A stretch of 58,648 bases of DNA from Curtobacterium sp. MCBA15_008 (GCF_001865065.1 NZ_MJGN01000001.1:90761-149408); one strand, 5' to 3'; counted from the stretch's first letter, positions 7,281 through 16,008 are shown. Program-made: numbers and translations. The notes: generated by a model from the sequence alone, not told the origin.

Positions 7281-8951
7281 ATGCGCCGATCCGTCCTGTC
7301 CGTCGTCGCCACGAGCGCGGCGATCGTCCTCACCTCCACCCTCGTCGGCGTGAGCCCGGCGAACGCACACGGATGGGGCGCACCGGGTCACTCCCCCGGA
7401 CACTCCGCCGATGCCCGTCTGACGCCGCGGACGCACTTCACGATGGCGGCCGACGGCTCCTCGGGTGCGACGCAGGGTGGCGAGGGCATCCCGAACATCG
7501 ACTCCGTGAAGAAGACCATCGCCACGTACTACGGCGACCCCGGCACCGGTCTCGCGAACCGCACGGACTCGCCGTACATCCGCGAGATGCGCTCGATCGT
7601 CGCGCGGCAGTCCGCCGGCCTGCAGCGCATCCACGACCAGGCCGTCCGCCACGGTGAGAAGCCGGCGATCGTGCTCGACGCCGACGACACCACGCTGTGG
7701 ACGTACGACATGGAGGTCGCGGACATGCACTTCGTCTTCGACCCCGCCCGCCAGGACGAGTGGGTGCAGGACGAACGCTTCCCCGCCACCCCGTCGATGG
7801 TCGGCTTCGTCAACCGCGCACAGGCGATGGGCTTCACCGTCTTCGGGCTCACCGGTCGGAACGACGACCAGAAGGCCGCGACCGTGCAGAACCTGACGAA
7901 GGTCGGGTACACCGCCTTCACGCAGGACCGCTTCTTCACGAAGTGGACCGGGGTCGGTGCGTCCCAGCAGCCGTCGTACATCACCTGCGCCACCGCGAAG
8001 TGCACCACGGTCGAGTACAAGGCACTGACCCGGAAGCACATCGAGCAGGACCTCGGCTACGACATCACGCTCAACATCGGCGACCAGTGGAGCGACCTGC
8101 AGGGCGGGTACGCCGACCGGTCCCTGAAGCTGCCGAACCCCACCTACTACCTGCCCTCCGCCGACCTGCCCGGCGTCTCCGAGCCCCGGCTGTCCCCGCG
8201 GACGCAGTTCACCATGGCGGCGGACGGCTCCTCCGGCGCGACCCAGAGCGGTGAAGGCATCCCGAACATCGACTCCGTGAAGTCCACCATCGCCACGTAC
8301 TACGGCGACCCCGGCACCGGACTCGCGAACCGAACGGACTCGCCCTACATCCGCGAGATGCGCGCGATCGTGTCCCGCCAGGCGCCCGTCATCGCGGCCC
8401 AGTGCGCCGTCGGACGGAAGCTCCACCGCAACCCGGCGATCGTCCTCGACGCCGACGACACCACGCTGTGGACCTACGACATGGAGGTCGCCGACATGCA
8501 CTTCGTCTTCGACCCCGCCCGCCAGGACGAATGGGTGCAGGACCAGCGCTTCCCCGCCACCCCGTCGATGACCTCGCTCGTGTCGATCGCCCAGCGCTCC
8601 GGCTGCACCGTCATCGGGCTCACCGGACGCAACGACGACCAGAAGACCGCCACGATCGCGAACCTCGTCAAGGTCGGGTACCCGCAGTTCACCGCCACGA
8701 AGCACGGCACCCAGACGTACTACACGAAGTGGACCGGGGTCGGCGCCTCCCAGCAGCCGTCGTACATCACCTGCGCCACGGCGAAGTGCACCACCGTCGA
8801 GTACAAGTCGCAGACCCGCGCGCACATCGAGTCCCGCTCGGGTGGACGCTACGACATCGTCGCGAACGTCGGTGACCAGTTCAGCGACCTGCTCGGTGGC
8901 TCGGCGGACCGCAGCATCAAGCTGCCGAACCCGACGTACTACCTGCCCTGA
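7281..8951 (+). CDS. Secreted acid phosphatase with two tandem HAD (class B-like) domains
   Basis: This 556-residue secreted protein has a signal peptide in residues 1-29 (MRRS, a hydrophobic core, then ANA before His30). It contains two full copies of one HAD-type acid phosphatase domain at a spacing of 257 residues (771 bases). Each copy has the nucleophile motif DADDT (Asp133 and Asp390), the GLTGRND motif, a conserved Lys region (CTTVEYK) and the GDQ-x-SDL metal motif, so both look catalytically complete. They would release phosphate from organic esters outside the cell. Most of the two copies are near identical, which implies recent duplication or ongoing conversion. The natural single-domain length is about 260 residues. 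A strong terminator follows. Confidence 0.9.
   Translation: MRRSVLSVVATSAAIVLTSTLVGVSPANAHGWGAPGHSPGHSADARLTPRTHFTMAADGSSGATQGGEGIPNIDSVKKTIATYYGDPGTGLANRTDSPYIREMRSIVARQSAGLQRIHDQAVRHGEKPAIVLDADDTTLWTYDMEVADMHFVFDPARQDEWVQDERFPATPSMVGFVNRAQAMGFTVFGLTGRNDDQKAATVQNLTKVGYTAFTQDRFFTKWTGVGASQQPSYITCATAKCTTVEYKALTRKHIEQDLGYDITLNIGDQWSDLQGGYADRSLKLPNPTYYLPSADLPGVSEPRLSPRTQFTMAADGSSGATQSGEGIPNIDSVKSTIATYYGDPGTGLANRTDSPYIREMRAIVSRQAPVIAAQCAVGRKLHRNPAIVLDADDTTLWTYDMEVADMHFVFDPARQDEWVQDQRFPATPSMTSLVSIAQRSGCTVIGLTGRNDDQKTATIANLVKVGYPQFTATKHGTQTYYTKWTGVGASQQPSYITCATAKCTTVEYKSQTRAHIESRSGGRYDIVANVGDQFSDLLGGSADRSIKLPNPTYYLP
7425..8951 (+). repeat. Tandem intragenic duplication, period 771 bases
   Basis: Copy 1 begins near 7425 and copy 2 near 8196, at CCGCGGACGCA in both, and they remain alignable to the end of the gene. 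Long stretches are identical at nucleotide level, for example around 7541-7575 and 8312-8346. Divergence concentrates in the segment after RQSAG/RQAPV and in the loop before the Lys motif. Confidence 0.9.
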
Positions 8952-8975
8952 GCGGCCAGCCCCGGCACAACGGGA

Positions 8976-9015
8976 AACGGCCCCGATCCCCACTCTGGTG
9001 GGGATCGGGGCCGTT
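8976..9015. terminator. Intrinsic terminator of the phosphatase gene
   Basis: Perfect 18-base-pair stem (arms 8976-8993 and 8998-9015) with a TCTG loop, beginning AACGGCCCC and ending GGGGCCGTT. It lies 24 bases after the phosphatase stop and 6 bases from the tRNA 3' end on the other strand, so it can serve both directions. Confidence 0.9.
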
Positions 9016-9020
9016 CGCGG

Positions 9021-9093
9021 AGCCGCCTGTCGGAATCGAACCGACGACCTATTCATTACGAGTGAATCGCTCTACCGACTGAGCTAAGGCGGC
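9021..9093 (-). tRNA. tRNA-Thr (anticodon CGT)
   Basis: Read on the minus strand the 73 bases fold into a full cloverleaf. The acceptor stem is GCCGCCT/AGGCGGC, the D-loop contains the usual AGCTCAGTCGGTAGAGC, the anticodon loop CTCGTAA sits on a stem ATTCA/TGAAT, and the T-arm contains GGTTCGATTCC. The anticodon CGT reads ACG (Thr). CCA is not encoded. Confidence 0.96.
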
Positions 9094-9140
9094 GGACGCC
9101 CCGGTCAGACCGGAGCGGCACGGGTCACGACTATACAGGT

Positions 9141-9800
9141 TCAGACGAGAGAACGCGAAACGAGCGCGTCGAGGTCGGCGAAGGACCGCTCGAGCTCGTC
9201 GACCAGATGCGTGTCGCTGTCGCCGTCCGACCACTCCCACCACGCGTGCCGCAGGGTCGCGAGGGCGACGAGGGACGCGAGCCGCGCCCGGCGACGCAAC
9301 GTGGTCGGGTCGGCCCCGAGCACCGGGTCCGGCCCGATCACCGGTTCGGCCTCAGGTCCGGCCAGACGTTCCACCACGGCTCGTTCGACCTCGGCCTGGA
9401 ACTCCTTCATCGACTCCATCCGACGGCTGAACAGCTCCGGCGCCGCGCGGAGCACCTGCTGCCGTTCCTCGATGAGCCCGCGTTCCTCGATGAGCTCGCG
9501 GGTCGAGTGGACGAGCAGCGTGCCCAGGTCCGCCAGGAGGTCGCCCCGGGGCCCACCGGCCACGAACGCCGCACGGGCCTGGTCGTCGGGCAGGGTCGGG
9601 TCCTCGCCGAGGATCGCGCCTTCCTTGTTCGGGAAGTAGTTGAAGAACGTGCGCGGGGAGACGTCGGCGCGGCGTGAGATCTCGTCGACCGTCACCGCCT
9701 GCAGGCCGTCCTCGATCGCGATGCGGAGCGCGGCCTGCTGGATCGCGAGTCGGGTGGCGCGGCGTTTCCGCTCGCGCAGGCCGGGTTCTGCGTCGGACAT
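9141..9800 (-). CDS. TetR-family transcriptional regulator
   Basis: This 219-residue regulator has an N-terminal TetR DNA-binding domain (about residues 12-60) with the characteristic VTVDEISRRADVSPRTFFNYFPNK helix-turn-helix, split here as VDEISRRADVS and RTFFNYFPNKE. A ligand-binding helical domain with no recognisable specificity follows. The ATG at 9800 starts the protein just before the domain; a further 24 upstream codons are open but derive from the repeat-rich spacer. The target is unknown because no gene is divergently adjacent. It follows tRNA-Thr on the same strand by 47 bases. Confidence 0.9.
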   Translation of the reverse strand: MSDAEPGLRERKRRATRLAIQQAALRIAIEDGLQAVTVDEISRRADVSPRTFFNYFPNKEGAILGEDPTLPDDQARAAFVAGGPRGDLLADLGTLLVHSTRELIEERGLIEERQQVLRAAPELFSRRMESMKEFQAEVERAVVERLAGPEAEPVIGPDPVLGADPTTLRRRARLASLVALATLRHAWWEWSDGDSDTHLVDELERSFADLDALVSRSLV

Positions 9801-9834
9801 GTCGCGATTGTCCCATGCTGGGCAGCGTCTCGGC

Positions 9835-10250
9835 GGGCGTTCTGGCTGGCGTTGCGGCTGGTGTTGCGGCATGCGTTGCGGCTGGCGTTCCGACTGACGT
9901 TCCGGCTGGCGTTGCGGCCGGCGTTCCGGCTGGCGCTGCGGCTGGCGTTCCGGCTGGCGGACGGCCGGGCCTGGAGGCGCGGCTCGGCTCCGGGGCGCAC
10001 GCTCGGTCAGGACGTGGTGGCGGTCAGGACGTCGGTGCGGCCCGGACGGTTGGTCCGGCAGGTGCGGCCCGAGCGGTGCGGCCGGGCGGGTGCGGCCGGG
10101 CTGGGGCAGCCGGGCAGGTGCGGCCCGGGCGGTCGGGTCGGGCGGGTGCGGCTTGGCCGGCGCAGCCGGGCGGGTGTGGTCTGGCCGGCGCAGCCGGGTC
10201 AGTGCGGCGCGGCCGGCGCAGCCAGGTCAGTGCGGCGCGGCCGGCGGTCA
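9835..10250. repeat. GC-rich minisatellite spacer
   Basis: The 447 bases between the TetR start (9800) and the end of holB (10247) hold no convincing gene. From 9835 to 9960 they are a degenerate 6/12-base tandem array of GTTGCGGCTGGC-type units. From about 10020 to 10250 a second degenerate array of GTGCGGC and GGCCGGCGCAGCC units follows, including near-perfect copies around 10155-10230. The dispersed element GGGCCTGGAGGCGCG separates the two arrays at 9967-9981. All frames stay open because the repeats lack stop codons, and the translations are simple Ala/Gly/Val/Pro or Arg runs. Confidence 0.8.
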
Positions 10251-11390
10251 GCGGCTGGCGCGGGCGACCGTGACGAGCAGGGCCTCGAGTGCCAGGAGCG
10301 CCGCCACGTTCGCCGCGATGCGCTGCCGTGCGAGCGCGATCGCGTCGAGGACCTCGAGCGCGGCCGCCGGCGTCACCGACTGCAGCGCGTGGTCGAGGTG
10401 CTCCCGCATCGCGAGGTTCACCGGTTCGGCCGGTGCACCGAGCCCGAGGAGCAACAGGTCGCGGTACAGCGAGGAGACGTCGACGAGGATGCGGTCGAGG
10501 CCGTCCCGGAGGCTCCGGGTCGCCCGACGCTTCTGGTCTTCCTCGAGGCCGCGGAGCTGCGATCGGAGCGCCGGCGGGACCGTGCCGCCCGGCTCGACAC
10601 CGAGCGAGCGCAACGCCGCGTCGCGCTCCTCGGAGTCGCGCTGCTCCGTGATGGCCTTGGCGTCCTCGTCGGCAACGGCGAGGAGGTCGGCGGCGGCCAT
10701 GACGGCGTCGCCGACGGTGCGCACACCGAGCACGGTGGTCAGGGTCCGGCGCCGGCGGTCGCGGGCGTCCGGGCTGGTGGCGAGGCGCTGGGCCATGCCG
10801 ATGTGGCTCTGCGCCTGCCGCGCTGCGTCCATCGCGAGGACCCGGTCGACCCCGGTGCGCGCGACCAGCAGGTCGGCGACGGACTCGATGCCGGGCACCC
10901 GCAGGCGCACCGAACGGACGCGGGACCGGATCGTCGGCAGCAGGTCCGCCTCACTCGGGGCGCAGAGGATCCACACCGTGCGCTCCGGCGGTTCCTCAAG
11001 CGCCTTGAGCAGCAGGTTCGAGGTGCGCTCGGTCATGCGGTCGGCGTCCTCGATGATGACCACGCGGTAGCGACCCACCGAGGGCGAGTAGTGCGACGAG
11101 GTCACGAGCTGCCGGATCTCGTCGATGGTGATGATGACCCGCTGCGTCGTGAGGACGGACACGTCCGGGTGGGTCTTCGCGGTGATCTGCCGCAGGGTGT
11201 GGTCGTCGTCCGGTCCGCTGCCGACGAGCGCCGCCGCGAACGCCGACGCGACGTTCGACCGACCGGAGCCAGGCGGGCCGGTGATCAGCCAGGAGTGGGT
11301 CATGCCACCCGTGCCGTCCGGGGACTCGGCGGCATGCCGGAGCGACGCCACCGCTTCCTCTTGCCCGGTCAGGCCGTCCCACACGCTCAC
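10248..11390 (-). CDS. holB: DNA polymerase III subunit delta'
   Basis: This 380-residue clamp-loader subunit acts with DnaX and delta to load the beta clamp. The AAA+ fold starts with WDGLTGQEEAVASL, with a P-loop-like ITGPPGSGRSN at about residues 36-46. The invariant Walker Lys is replaced by Arg44, consistent with a delta' that does not hydrolyse ATP. Other features are the sensor-like IDEIRQL, an EDADRMTERTSNLLLKALEEPP core and the SRVRSVRL box. The start is GTG at 11390 with AGGA about 8 bases upstream. It follows tmk after 25 bases, forming topA-tmk-holB, an arrangement I recall as common in actinobacteria. Confidence 0.93.
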   Translation of the reverse strand: MSVWDGLTGQEEAVASLRHAAESPDGTGGMTHSWLITGPPGSGRSNVASAFAAALVGSGPDDDHTLRQITAKTHPDVSVLTTQRVIITIDEIRQLVTSSHYSPSVGRYRVVIIEDADRMTERTSNLLLKALEEPPERTVWILCAPSEADLLPTIRSRVRSVRLRVPGIESVADLLVARTGVDRVLAMDAARQAQSHIGMAQRLATSPDARDRRRRTLTTVLGVRTVGDAVMAAADLLAVADEDAKAITEQRDSEERDAALRSLGVEPGGTVPPALRSQLRGLEEDQKRRATRSLRDGLDRILVDVSSLYRDLLLLGLGAPAEPVNLAMREHLDHALQSVTPAAALEVLDAIALARQRIAANVAALLALEALLVTVARASR

Positions 11391-11415
11391 GACGTCATCC
11401 TGTCAGCCACCACCG

Positions 11416-12051
11416 TCATGTCGCGTCGATGCCGACGAGCGGGCCGACCCCGGCACGGATGGCGCGCTGGACCTCGGCCGCCGGCGCCTCGGCGTCGACG
11501 ACGAGGAACCGCTCGGGCTCTGCGGCCGCCATGTCGAGGAAGGCGTACCGGACGGTCTCGTGGAACGCGGCGGCCTCGGACTCGAGCCGGTCGAAGGTGT
11601 CCCCCCGGGCCGCGGCGACGCGAGCGCGGCCCACGGTCACGTCGAGGTCGAGCAGGATCGTGCAGTCGGGGACGAGTCCGTCGGACGCCCACTCCGAGAC
11701 CGACCGGACGTGCTCGGCGCCGAGGCCCCGAGCAACACCCTGGTACGCCACCGACGAGTCGATGTAGCGGTCCTGCAGCACGACGTCTCCGCGGGCGATC
11801 GCGGGTCGAACCAGCGTCTCGACGTGGTGTGCCCGGTCGGCCGCGTAGAGCAACGCTTCCGCACGCGGTGCGATGTGCCCGCGTTCGTGCAGGACGATCT
11901 CGCGGATCCGGACGCCCAGCTCGGTGCCACCGGGCTCGCGGGTGCGGACCACGGTGCGGCCGTGCTCCTCGAGCCAGGCGGTCAGGAGCTCGGCCTGCGT
12001 GGTCTTCCCCGCACCGTCGCCGCCCTCGAGCGTGATGAAGCGGCCGGTCAC
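11416..12051 (-). CDS. tmk: Thymidylate kinase
   Basis: Tmk phosphorylates dTMP to dTDP. The protein has 211 residues, the usual length. The P-loop EGGDGAGKTT is at about residues 9-18, the DR(Y/H) motif is LQDRYIDSSVAYQG, and TREPGG is the substrate-binding motif. The GTG start overlaps the topA stop by 4 bases (GTGA), so translation is coupled to topA. Confidence 0.95.
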   Translation of the reverse strand: MTGRFITLEGGDGAGKTTQAELLTAWLEEHGRTVVRTREPGGTELGVRIREIVLHERGHIAPRAEALLYAADRAHHVETLVRPAIARGDVVLQDRYIDSSVAYQGVARGLGAEHVRSVSEWASDGLVPDCTILLDLDVTVGRARVAAARGDTFDRLESEAAAFHETVRYAFLDMAAAEPERFLVVDAEAPAAEVQRAIRAGVGPLVGIDAT

Positions 12052-14870
12052 TTCTTCTTGGCAGCCGGCTTGCGGGCCGGAGCCTTCTTCTTCACCGGGC
12101 CCTTGGCGCGCTTGTCCGCGATGAGCTGGACCGCGCGGGCGTGGTCCACCGCCTCGACGTCCTCGCCGCGCGGGATGGTCGCGTTCGTCTCGCCGTCGGT
12201 GACGTACGGACCGAAGCGGCCGTCCTTCATCTTGATCGGCTTGCCGGACACCGGGTCGGCGTCGAACTCCTTGAGCGCGGCGCTGGCGGCACGGCGTCCG
12301 CCGTACTTCGGCTGCGCGAAGAGCTCGAGCGCCCCGGGCAGGTCGACGTCGAAGATGGCGTCCTCGCTCGGCAGGGTCCGGGTGTCGGTGCCCTTCTTGA
12401 GGTACGGGCCGTAGCGACCGTTCTGCGCGGTGATCTCGTCGCCGGACTCAGGGTCGTTGCCCACGGTGCGCGGCAGCGCGAGCAGCTTCAGCGCCGTCTC
12501 GAGGTCGACGGTCTGCGGGTCCATCGACTTGAAGAGCGACGCGGTGCGCTCCTTCGGCGCCGCGGCCTTCTTCGTCGTCTTCTTCGCAGGGGCCTTCTTG
12601 GCGGCGGTCTTCGTCGCGGTCGCCGTCGCGCCGGCTTCGGCCGGCGCAGCCGCGGTCGCGCCAGCCGTGGTCGCTGCCGCCGTGGTCGCGTCGAGTACCT
12701 CGCCGGTGGTCGGGTCCACAGCGGGCCCCGGCTCGGGGGTGCGCTCGGTCACGTACGGGCCGAAGCGACCGTCCTTCGCGAGGACTTCCTTGCCGGACTC
12801 CGGGTTGATGCCGACGACGCGGTCGCCGAGCACCGGGGCGTCCACGAGCTCGCGGGCCTTCTCGGCGGTGAGCTCGTCGGGTGCGAGGTCCTCGGGCACG
12901 TTGACGCGCCGGGGCTTCTCGGGGTCGTCGCTCGGGACCTCGATGTAGGGGCCGTAACGACCGATGCGCAGGGTCAGGCCGGGCGCGAGCTCGACCGAGT
13001 TGATCTCGCGCGCGTCGATCTCGCCGAGGTTGTCGATGACCGTCCGGAGGCCGCGCTGGTCGCCGCCGCCGAAGTAGAACTCCTTGAGCCAGTCGACCCG
13101 GTCCTCGTCGCCGCTGGCGATGCGGTCGAGGTCCTCTTCCATGCCCGCGGTGAAGTCGTACTGCACCAGGTCGCCGAAGTGGTCTTCCAGCAGCCGGACC
13201 ACGCTGAACGCGATCCAGTTCGGCACGAGGGCACTCCCGCGCTGCGTCACGTACCCACGGTCCATGATCGTCGAGATGATCGCGGCGTAGGTCGACGGAC
13301 GCCCGATCCCGAGCTCTTCCAGCGTCTTGACCAGGCTGGCCTCGGTGTAGCGCGGCGGAGCCGACGTGTCGTGGCCCTTCGCCTCGACGTCGGTGACACC
13401 GAGGTGGTCGCCCTCCGCCATCTGCGGGAGCTTCGCGTCGTCGCCGCCGCTGTCGCCTCCCGAGGCGCCGTGGCGGTCCTCGTCGCGGCCTTCCTCGTAC
13501 GCGTTCAGGAAGCCGCGGAAGGTGATCACGGTGCCGGACGCGGTGAACTCCACGTCGGTGCCGGACACCGTCGACGGGATCCCCTCCACCGACTCGGTCG
13601 ACGTGACGCCGAGCACGACGGAGGCCGTCGAGCCCTTCGCGTCTGCCATCTGCGACGCGACGGTGCGCTTCCAGATCAGGTCGTAGAGGCGCCAGTCGTT
13701 GCCGCGGAGCACGCCCTCCATCTCGGACGGCGTGCGGAACGTGTCGCCGGCGGGACGGATGGCCTCGTGCGCCTCTTGCGCGTTCTTGCTCTTGCCGACG
13801 TAGCTGCGGGGCTTGTCCGGGATCGTCTCGGCGCCGTACAGGGATGCGGCCTGCTTGCGTGCCGCGGTGACCGCCTGCTGCGAGAGCGAGGACGAGTCGG
13901 TACGCATGTAGGTGATGTGCCCGTTCTCGTAGAGCGACTGCGCGACGCTCATCGTCTGGCGCGCGGAGAAGCGCAGCTTGCGAGCTGCCTCCTGCTGGAG
14001 GGTCGACGTCGTGAACGGTGCGGCCGGGCGACGGGTGTACGGCTTCGAGTCGACGCTGCGGACGGTCGCGTCGCCAGCGCGCTCGAGCACGGCGGTCAGT
14101 GCTGCCGCCGCGCCCTCGTCGAGGCGGACGATGTCGCCCTTCAGCGCACCGCGGTCGTCGAAGTCACGGCCGGAGGCGACACGGGTGCCGTGGATGCGTG
14201 CGAGTCGAGCGGTGAAGGCGGTGTCGCCCTCCTTCTCGAAGCGCGCGCTGAGGTCCCAGTAGTTGGCGGACACGAACGCCAGGCGCTCGCGCTCGCGGTC
14301 GACCACGAGGCGGGTCGCAGCGGACTGCACGCGACCGGCAGACAGGCCGGGGCCGATCTTCCGCCAGAGGACCGGCGAGACCTCGTACCCGTAGAGACGG
14401 TCGAGGATGCGGCGGGTCTCCTGCGCGTCGACGAGGGCGGTGTCGAGTTCACGGGTGGCCTCCTGCGCACGCTGGATGGCCTCCTTCGTGATCTCGTGGA
14501 AGACCATGCGCTTCACCGGCACCTTGGGCTTCAGCACCTGGAGGAGGTGCCACGCGATGGCCTCGCCCTCGCGGTCCTCATCAGTTGCGAGGTAGAGCTC
14601 GTCGGCGTCCTTCAGTGCTCGCTTGAGCTCGGAGACCGTCTTCTTCTTCGCGTCGGAGACGACGTAGTAGGGCTCGAACCCGTTGTCGACGTCGACCGAG
14701 AACTTGCCGAGGGAGCCCTTCTTGAGCTCCGCGGGCAGGTTCTTGGGCTCGACGAGGTCCCGGATGTGTCCGACGGACGCCTGGACCTCGTATCCGTCCC
14801 CGAGGTATTGCGCGATCGTCTTCGCCTTCGCGGGGCTCTCGACGATGACGAGCTTCTTCGTGCCTGGCAC
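12048..14870 (-). CDS. topA: DNA topoisomerase I
   Basis: This type IA topoisomerase of 940 residues relaxes negative supercoils. The TOPRIM domain begins at KKLVIVESPAKAKTIAQYL. The catalytic Tyr321 lies in TYMRTDSSSLS. Three or more C-terminal repeats (GRYGPY / GRFGPYVT) and a Lys/Ala-rich tail (KKKAPARKPAAKKK) are typical of actinobacterial TopA. The start is GTG at 14870, with AAGGAG at 14875-14880, 4 bases before the start. The reading frame stays open upstream for a further 160 codons into the TadG-like gene (see that entry); the strong ribosome-binding site argues that TopA is made independently. It overlaps tmk by 4 bases. Confidence 0.95.
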   Translation of the reverse strand: MPGTKKLVIVESPAKAKTIAQYLGDGYEVQASVGHIRDLVEPKNLPAELKKGSLGKFSVDVDNGFEPYYVVSDAKKKTVSELKRALKDADELYLATDEDREGEAIAWHLLQVLKPKVPVKRMVFHEITKEAIQRAQEATRELDTALVDAQETRRILDRLYGYEVSPVLWRKIGPGLSAGRVQSAATRLVVDRERERLAFVSANYWDLSARFEKEGDTAFTARLARIHGTRVASGRDFDDRGALKGDIVRLDEGAAAALTAVLERAGDATVRSVDSKPYTRRPAAPFTTSTLQQEAARKLRFSARQTMSVAQSLYENGHITYMRTDSSSLSQQAVTAARKQAASLYGAETIPDKPRSYVGKSKNAQEAHEAIRPAGDTFRTPSEMEGVLRGNDWRLYDLIWKRTVASQMADAKGSTASVVLGVTSTESVEGIPSTVSGTDVEFTASGTVITFRGFLNAYEEGRDEDRHGASGGDSGGDDAKLPQMAEGDHLGVTDVEAKGHDTSAPPRYTEASLVKTLEELGIGRPSTYAAIISTIMDRGYVTQRGSALVPNWIAFSVVRLLEDHFGDLVQYDFTAGMEEDLDRIASGDEDRVDWLKEFYFGGGDQRGLRTVIDNLGEIDAREINSVELAPGLTLRIGRYGPYIEVPSDDPEKPRRVNVPEDLAPDELTAEKARELVDAPVLGDRVVGINPESGKEVLAKDGRFGPYVTERTPEPGPAVDPTTGEVLDATTAAATTAGATAAAPAEAGATATATKTAAKKAPAKKTTKKAAAPKERTASLFKSMDPQTVDLETALKLLALPRTVGNDPESGDEITAQNGRYGPYLKKGTDTRTLPSEDAIFDVDLPGALELFAQPKYGGRRAASAALKEFDADPVSGKPIKMKDGRFGPYVTDGETNATIPRGEDVEAVDHARAVQLIADKRAKGPVKKKAPARKPAAKKK

Positions 14871-15350
14871 GTGTCTCCTTGATCGATGGTGCGCGTCGGC
14901 CCTGGACGACGAACGCGTCCGGGTCGACCGGGGCACCGGTGACCGGGGGCCGACAGGCACACCATACACATAGTGTTCGGGCTGGTCGTCCGCCGGACCG
15001 GCGACCGCGACTGCGCCCACGGCGAACGGTCCGCCGTCGACCACGACCCCGACCCGGGCGCTCGCAGCGGCGGTCGAACAAGCCTCGACGACGGCGCCGT
15101 TGGCGCGGGCGACGGCCTCGGCGACCCGGCAGGGATCGCCCGGTACGAGGCCGACGAGTGCGGACGCGGTGGCGAGCGCGGCGGCGTCCGCAGCGGCCTG
15201 CGCCCGGACTGTCCCGACACGCACACCGGCGGCCGCGAGCGCGGCGGACACGACCAGCAGCGCGACGGCGACCGCAGCCGTGACGAGCAGCGTGGCCGAC
15301 CCGCGCTCCGAGGCCGTCCGGTCCGGGGCCGTCCGGTCCCGCACGGTCAC
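14871..15350 (-). CDS. TadG/Rv3654c-like pilus-assembly protein, reading frame open into topA
   Basis: It starts at GTG 15350, overlapping the TadE-like stop by 4 bases (GTGA). The N-terminus is basic and followed by ERGSATLLVTAAVAVALL, the Gly-Ser-Ala plus single helix typical of the short TadE/G-like proteins next to actinobacterial Flp pilins. The extracytoplasmic part follows (QAAADAAALATASALVG, CRVAEAVARANGA). Family members, as I recall, end soon after the segment VAVAGP. Here no in-frame stop occurs: the frame continues through about 45 unusual residues and then through all of topA. The listed end is therefore the topA start, not a stop codon. Either the stop has been lost, or a TadG-TopA fusion is sometimes translated. 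Confidence 0.7.
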
Positions 15351-15709
15351 CGACCGCCCTCGGCAGCGCACGCCGTCGCGCGCAACGGCACGGCTGCGAA
15401 CGGTCCGGCCGCGCCGCGCGATGCCTCGACGCACACGACGTCTCCCCCGCGCCGCACGGTGACCGACGCCCCCGGCGCGATCCGTTCGGCGGCGGCACGA
15501 CCGCCACCGTCGTCCCCGCGGCCGATCGCCCGTGCCGCCGTCGAAGCGGCCAGCTGCAGACGGCCCACCCCGTCCACGACGATGACGGCCGCGACCAGCG
15601 ACGTCAGCACCAGGGCGACGACGGGGAGCACGACCGCGAACTCGACGCTCACGGTGCCGCGCTCCCCGGCCGCCGCGCCGTGACCACGCCGGTCAGAGGG
15701 AGAGCGCAC
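15347..15709 (-). CDS. TadE-like pseudopilin
   Basis: This 120-residue protein has the TadE signature ERGTVSVEFAVVLPVVALV: a short basic leader, Glu at position +5 of the hydrophobic segment, and one membrane helix, then a small exported domain with two Cys residues (VVCVEA and ATACAAE) that could form a disulfide. It would be a minor pilin-like component of the Tad/Flp pilus. The GTG start at 15709 lies inside the last codons of the pilin gene (17-base overlap), and its stop overlaps the TadG-like start. Confidence 0.85.
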   Translation of the reverse strand: MRSPSDRRGHGAAAGERGTVSVEFAVVLPVVALVLTSLVAAVIVVDGVGRLQLAASTAARAIGRGDDGGGRAAAERIAPGASVTVRRGGDVVCVEASRGAAGPFAAVPLRATACAAEGGR

Positions 15710-15926
15710 CGCGGACGAGTTCGGTGAGGATGTCCTGCACCTCGCCGGAGCGCATCACCGCGACGAGCACGCCGGCGAAGGCGACCGCGGCGAGGATCAC
15801 CACGGCGTACTCCGCCGTGGCCGAACCGCGGTCGTCGCCGAGTCGTCGCCGGAGTCCGGCACCGCGGGCGGTGCCGGTGCGCGAGCGGCGCGGAGTGGGT
15901 GTAGTGGTGGTCGGTGTGTCGGTCAT
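15693..15926 (-). CDS. DUF4244 protein, Flp-pilin-like
   Basis: This 77-residue protein has a Thr/Pro/Arg-rich cytoplasmic leader of about 32 residues, then DRGSATAEYAVVILAAVAFAGVLV. The Gly-x-x-x-AEYA motif before a single helix is the mark of Flp-type prepilins, and the DUF4244 family occupies the pilin slot of actinobacterial Tad loci. It is probably the major pilus subunit, cleaved after Gly by a prepilin peptidase that is not encoded in this window. AGGAAGGA precedes the ATG by a few bases, the best ribosome-binding site of the cluster, which suits a highly expressed structural subunit. Confidence 0.88.
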   Translation of the reverse strand: MTDTPTTTTPTPRRSRTGTARGAGLRRRLGDDRGSATAEYAVVILAAVAFAGVLVAVMRSGEVQDILTELVRGALSL

Positions 15927-16008
15927 GGTCCGTCCTTCCTGAAGGGGTGCACCCAGCCTCGCGTCCGGCAGTGTCCGATCGGGCCGGTCGCTGCGATCTG
16001 TGGACGGT

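Noticed and set aside
9835..10250. A CRISPR array or a coding gene in the repeat-rich spacer
   Set aside because: Units are contiguous without unique spacers, vary in length and sequence, and no cas genes are nearby. The translations are simple-sequence and lack a start with a ribosome-binding site.
12048..15434. TopA as one 1128-residue protein
   Set aside because: The first part is the TadG-like gene, whose own GTG overlaps the TadE stop, and topA has an AAGGAG site 4 bases before GTG 14870. I list two genes and report the missing stop separately.
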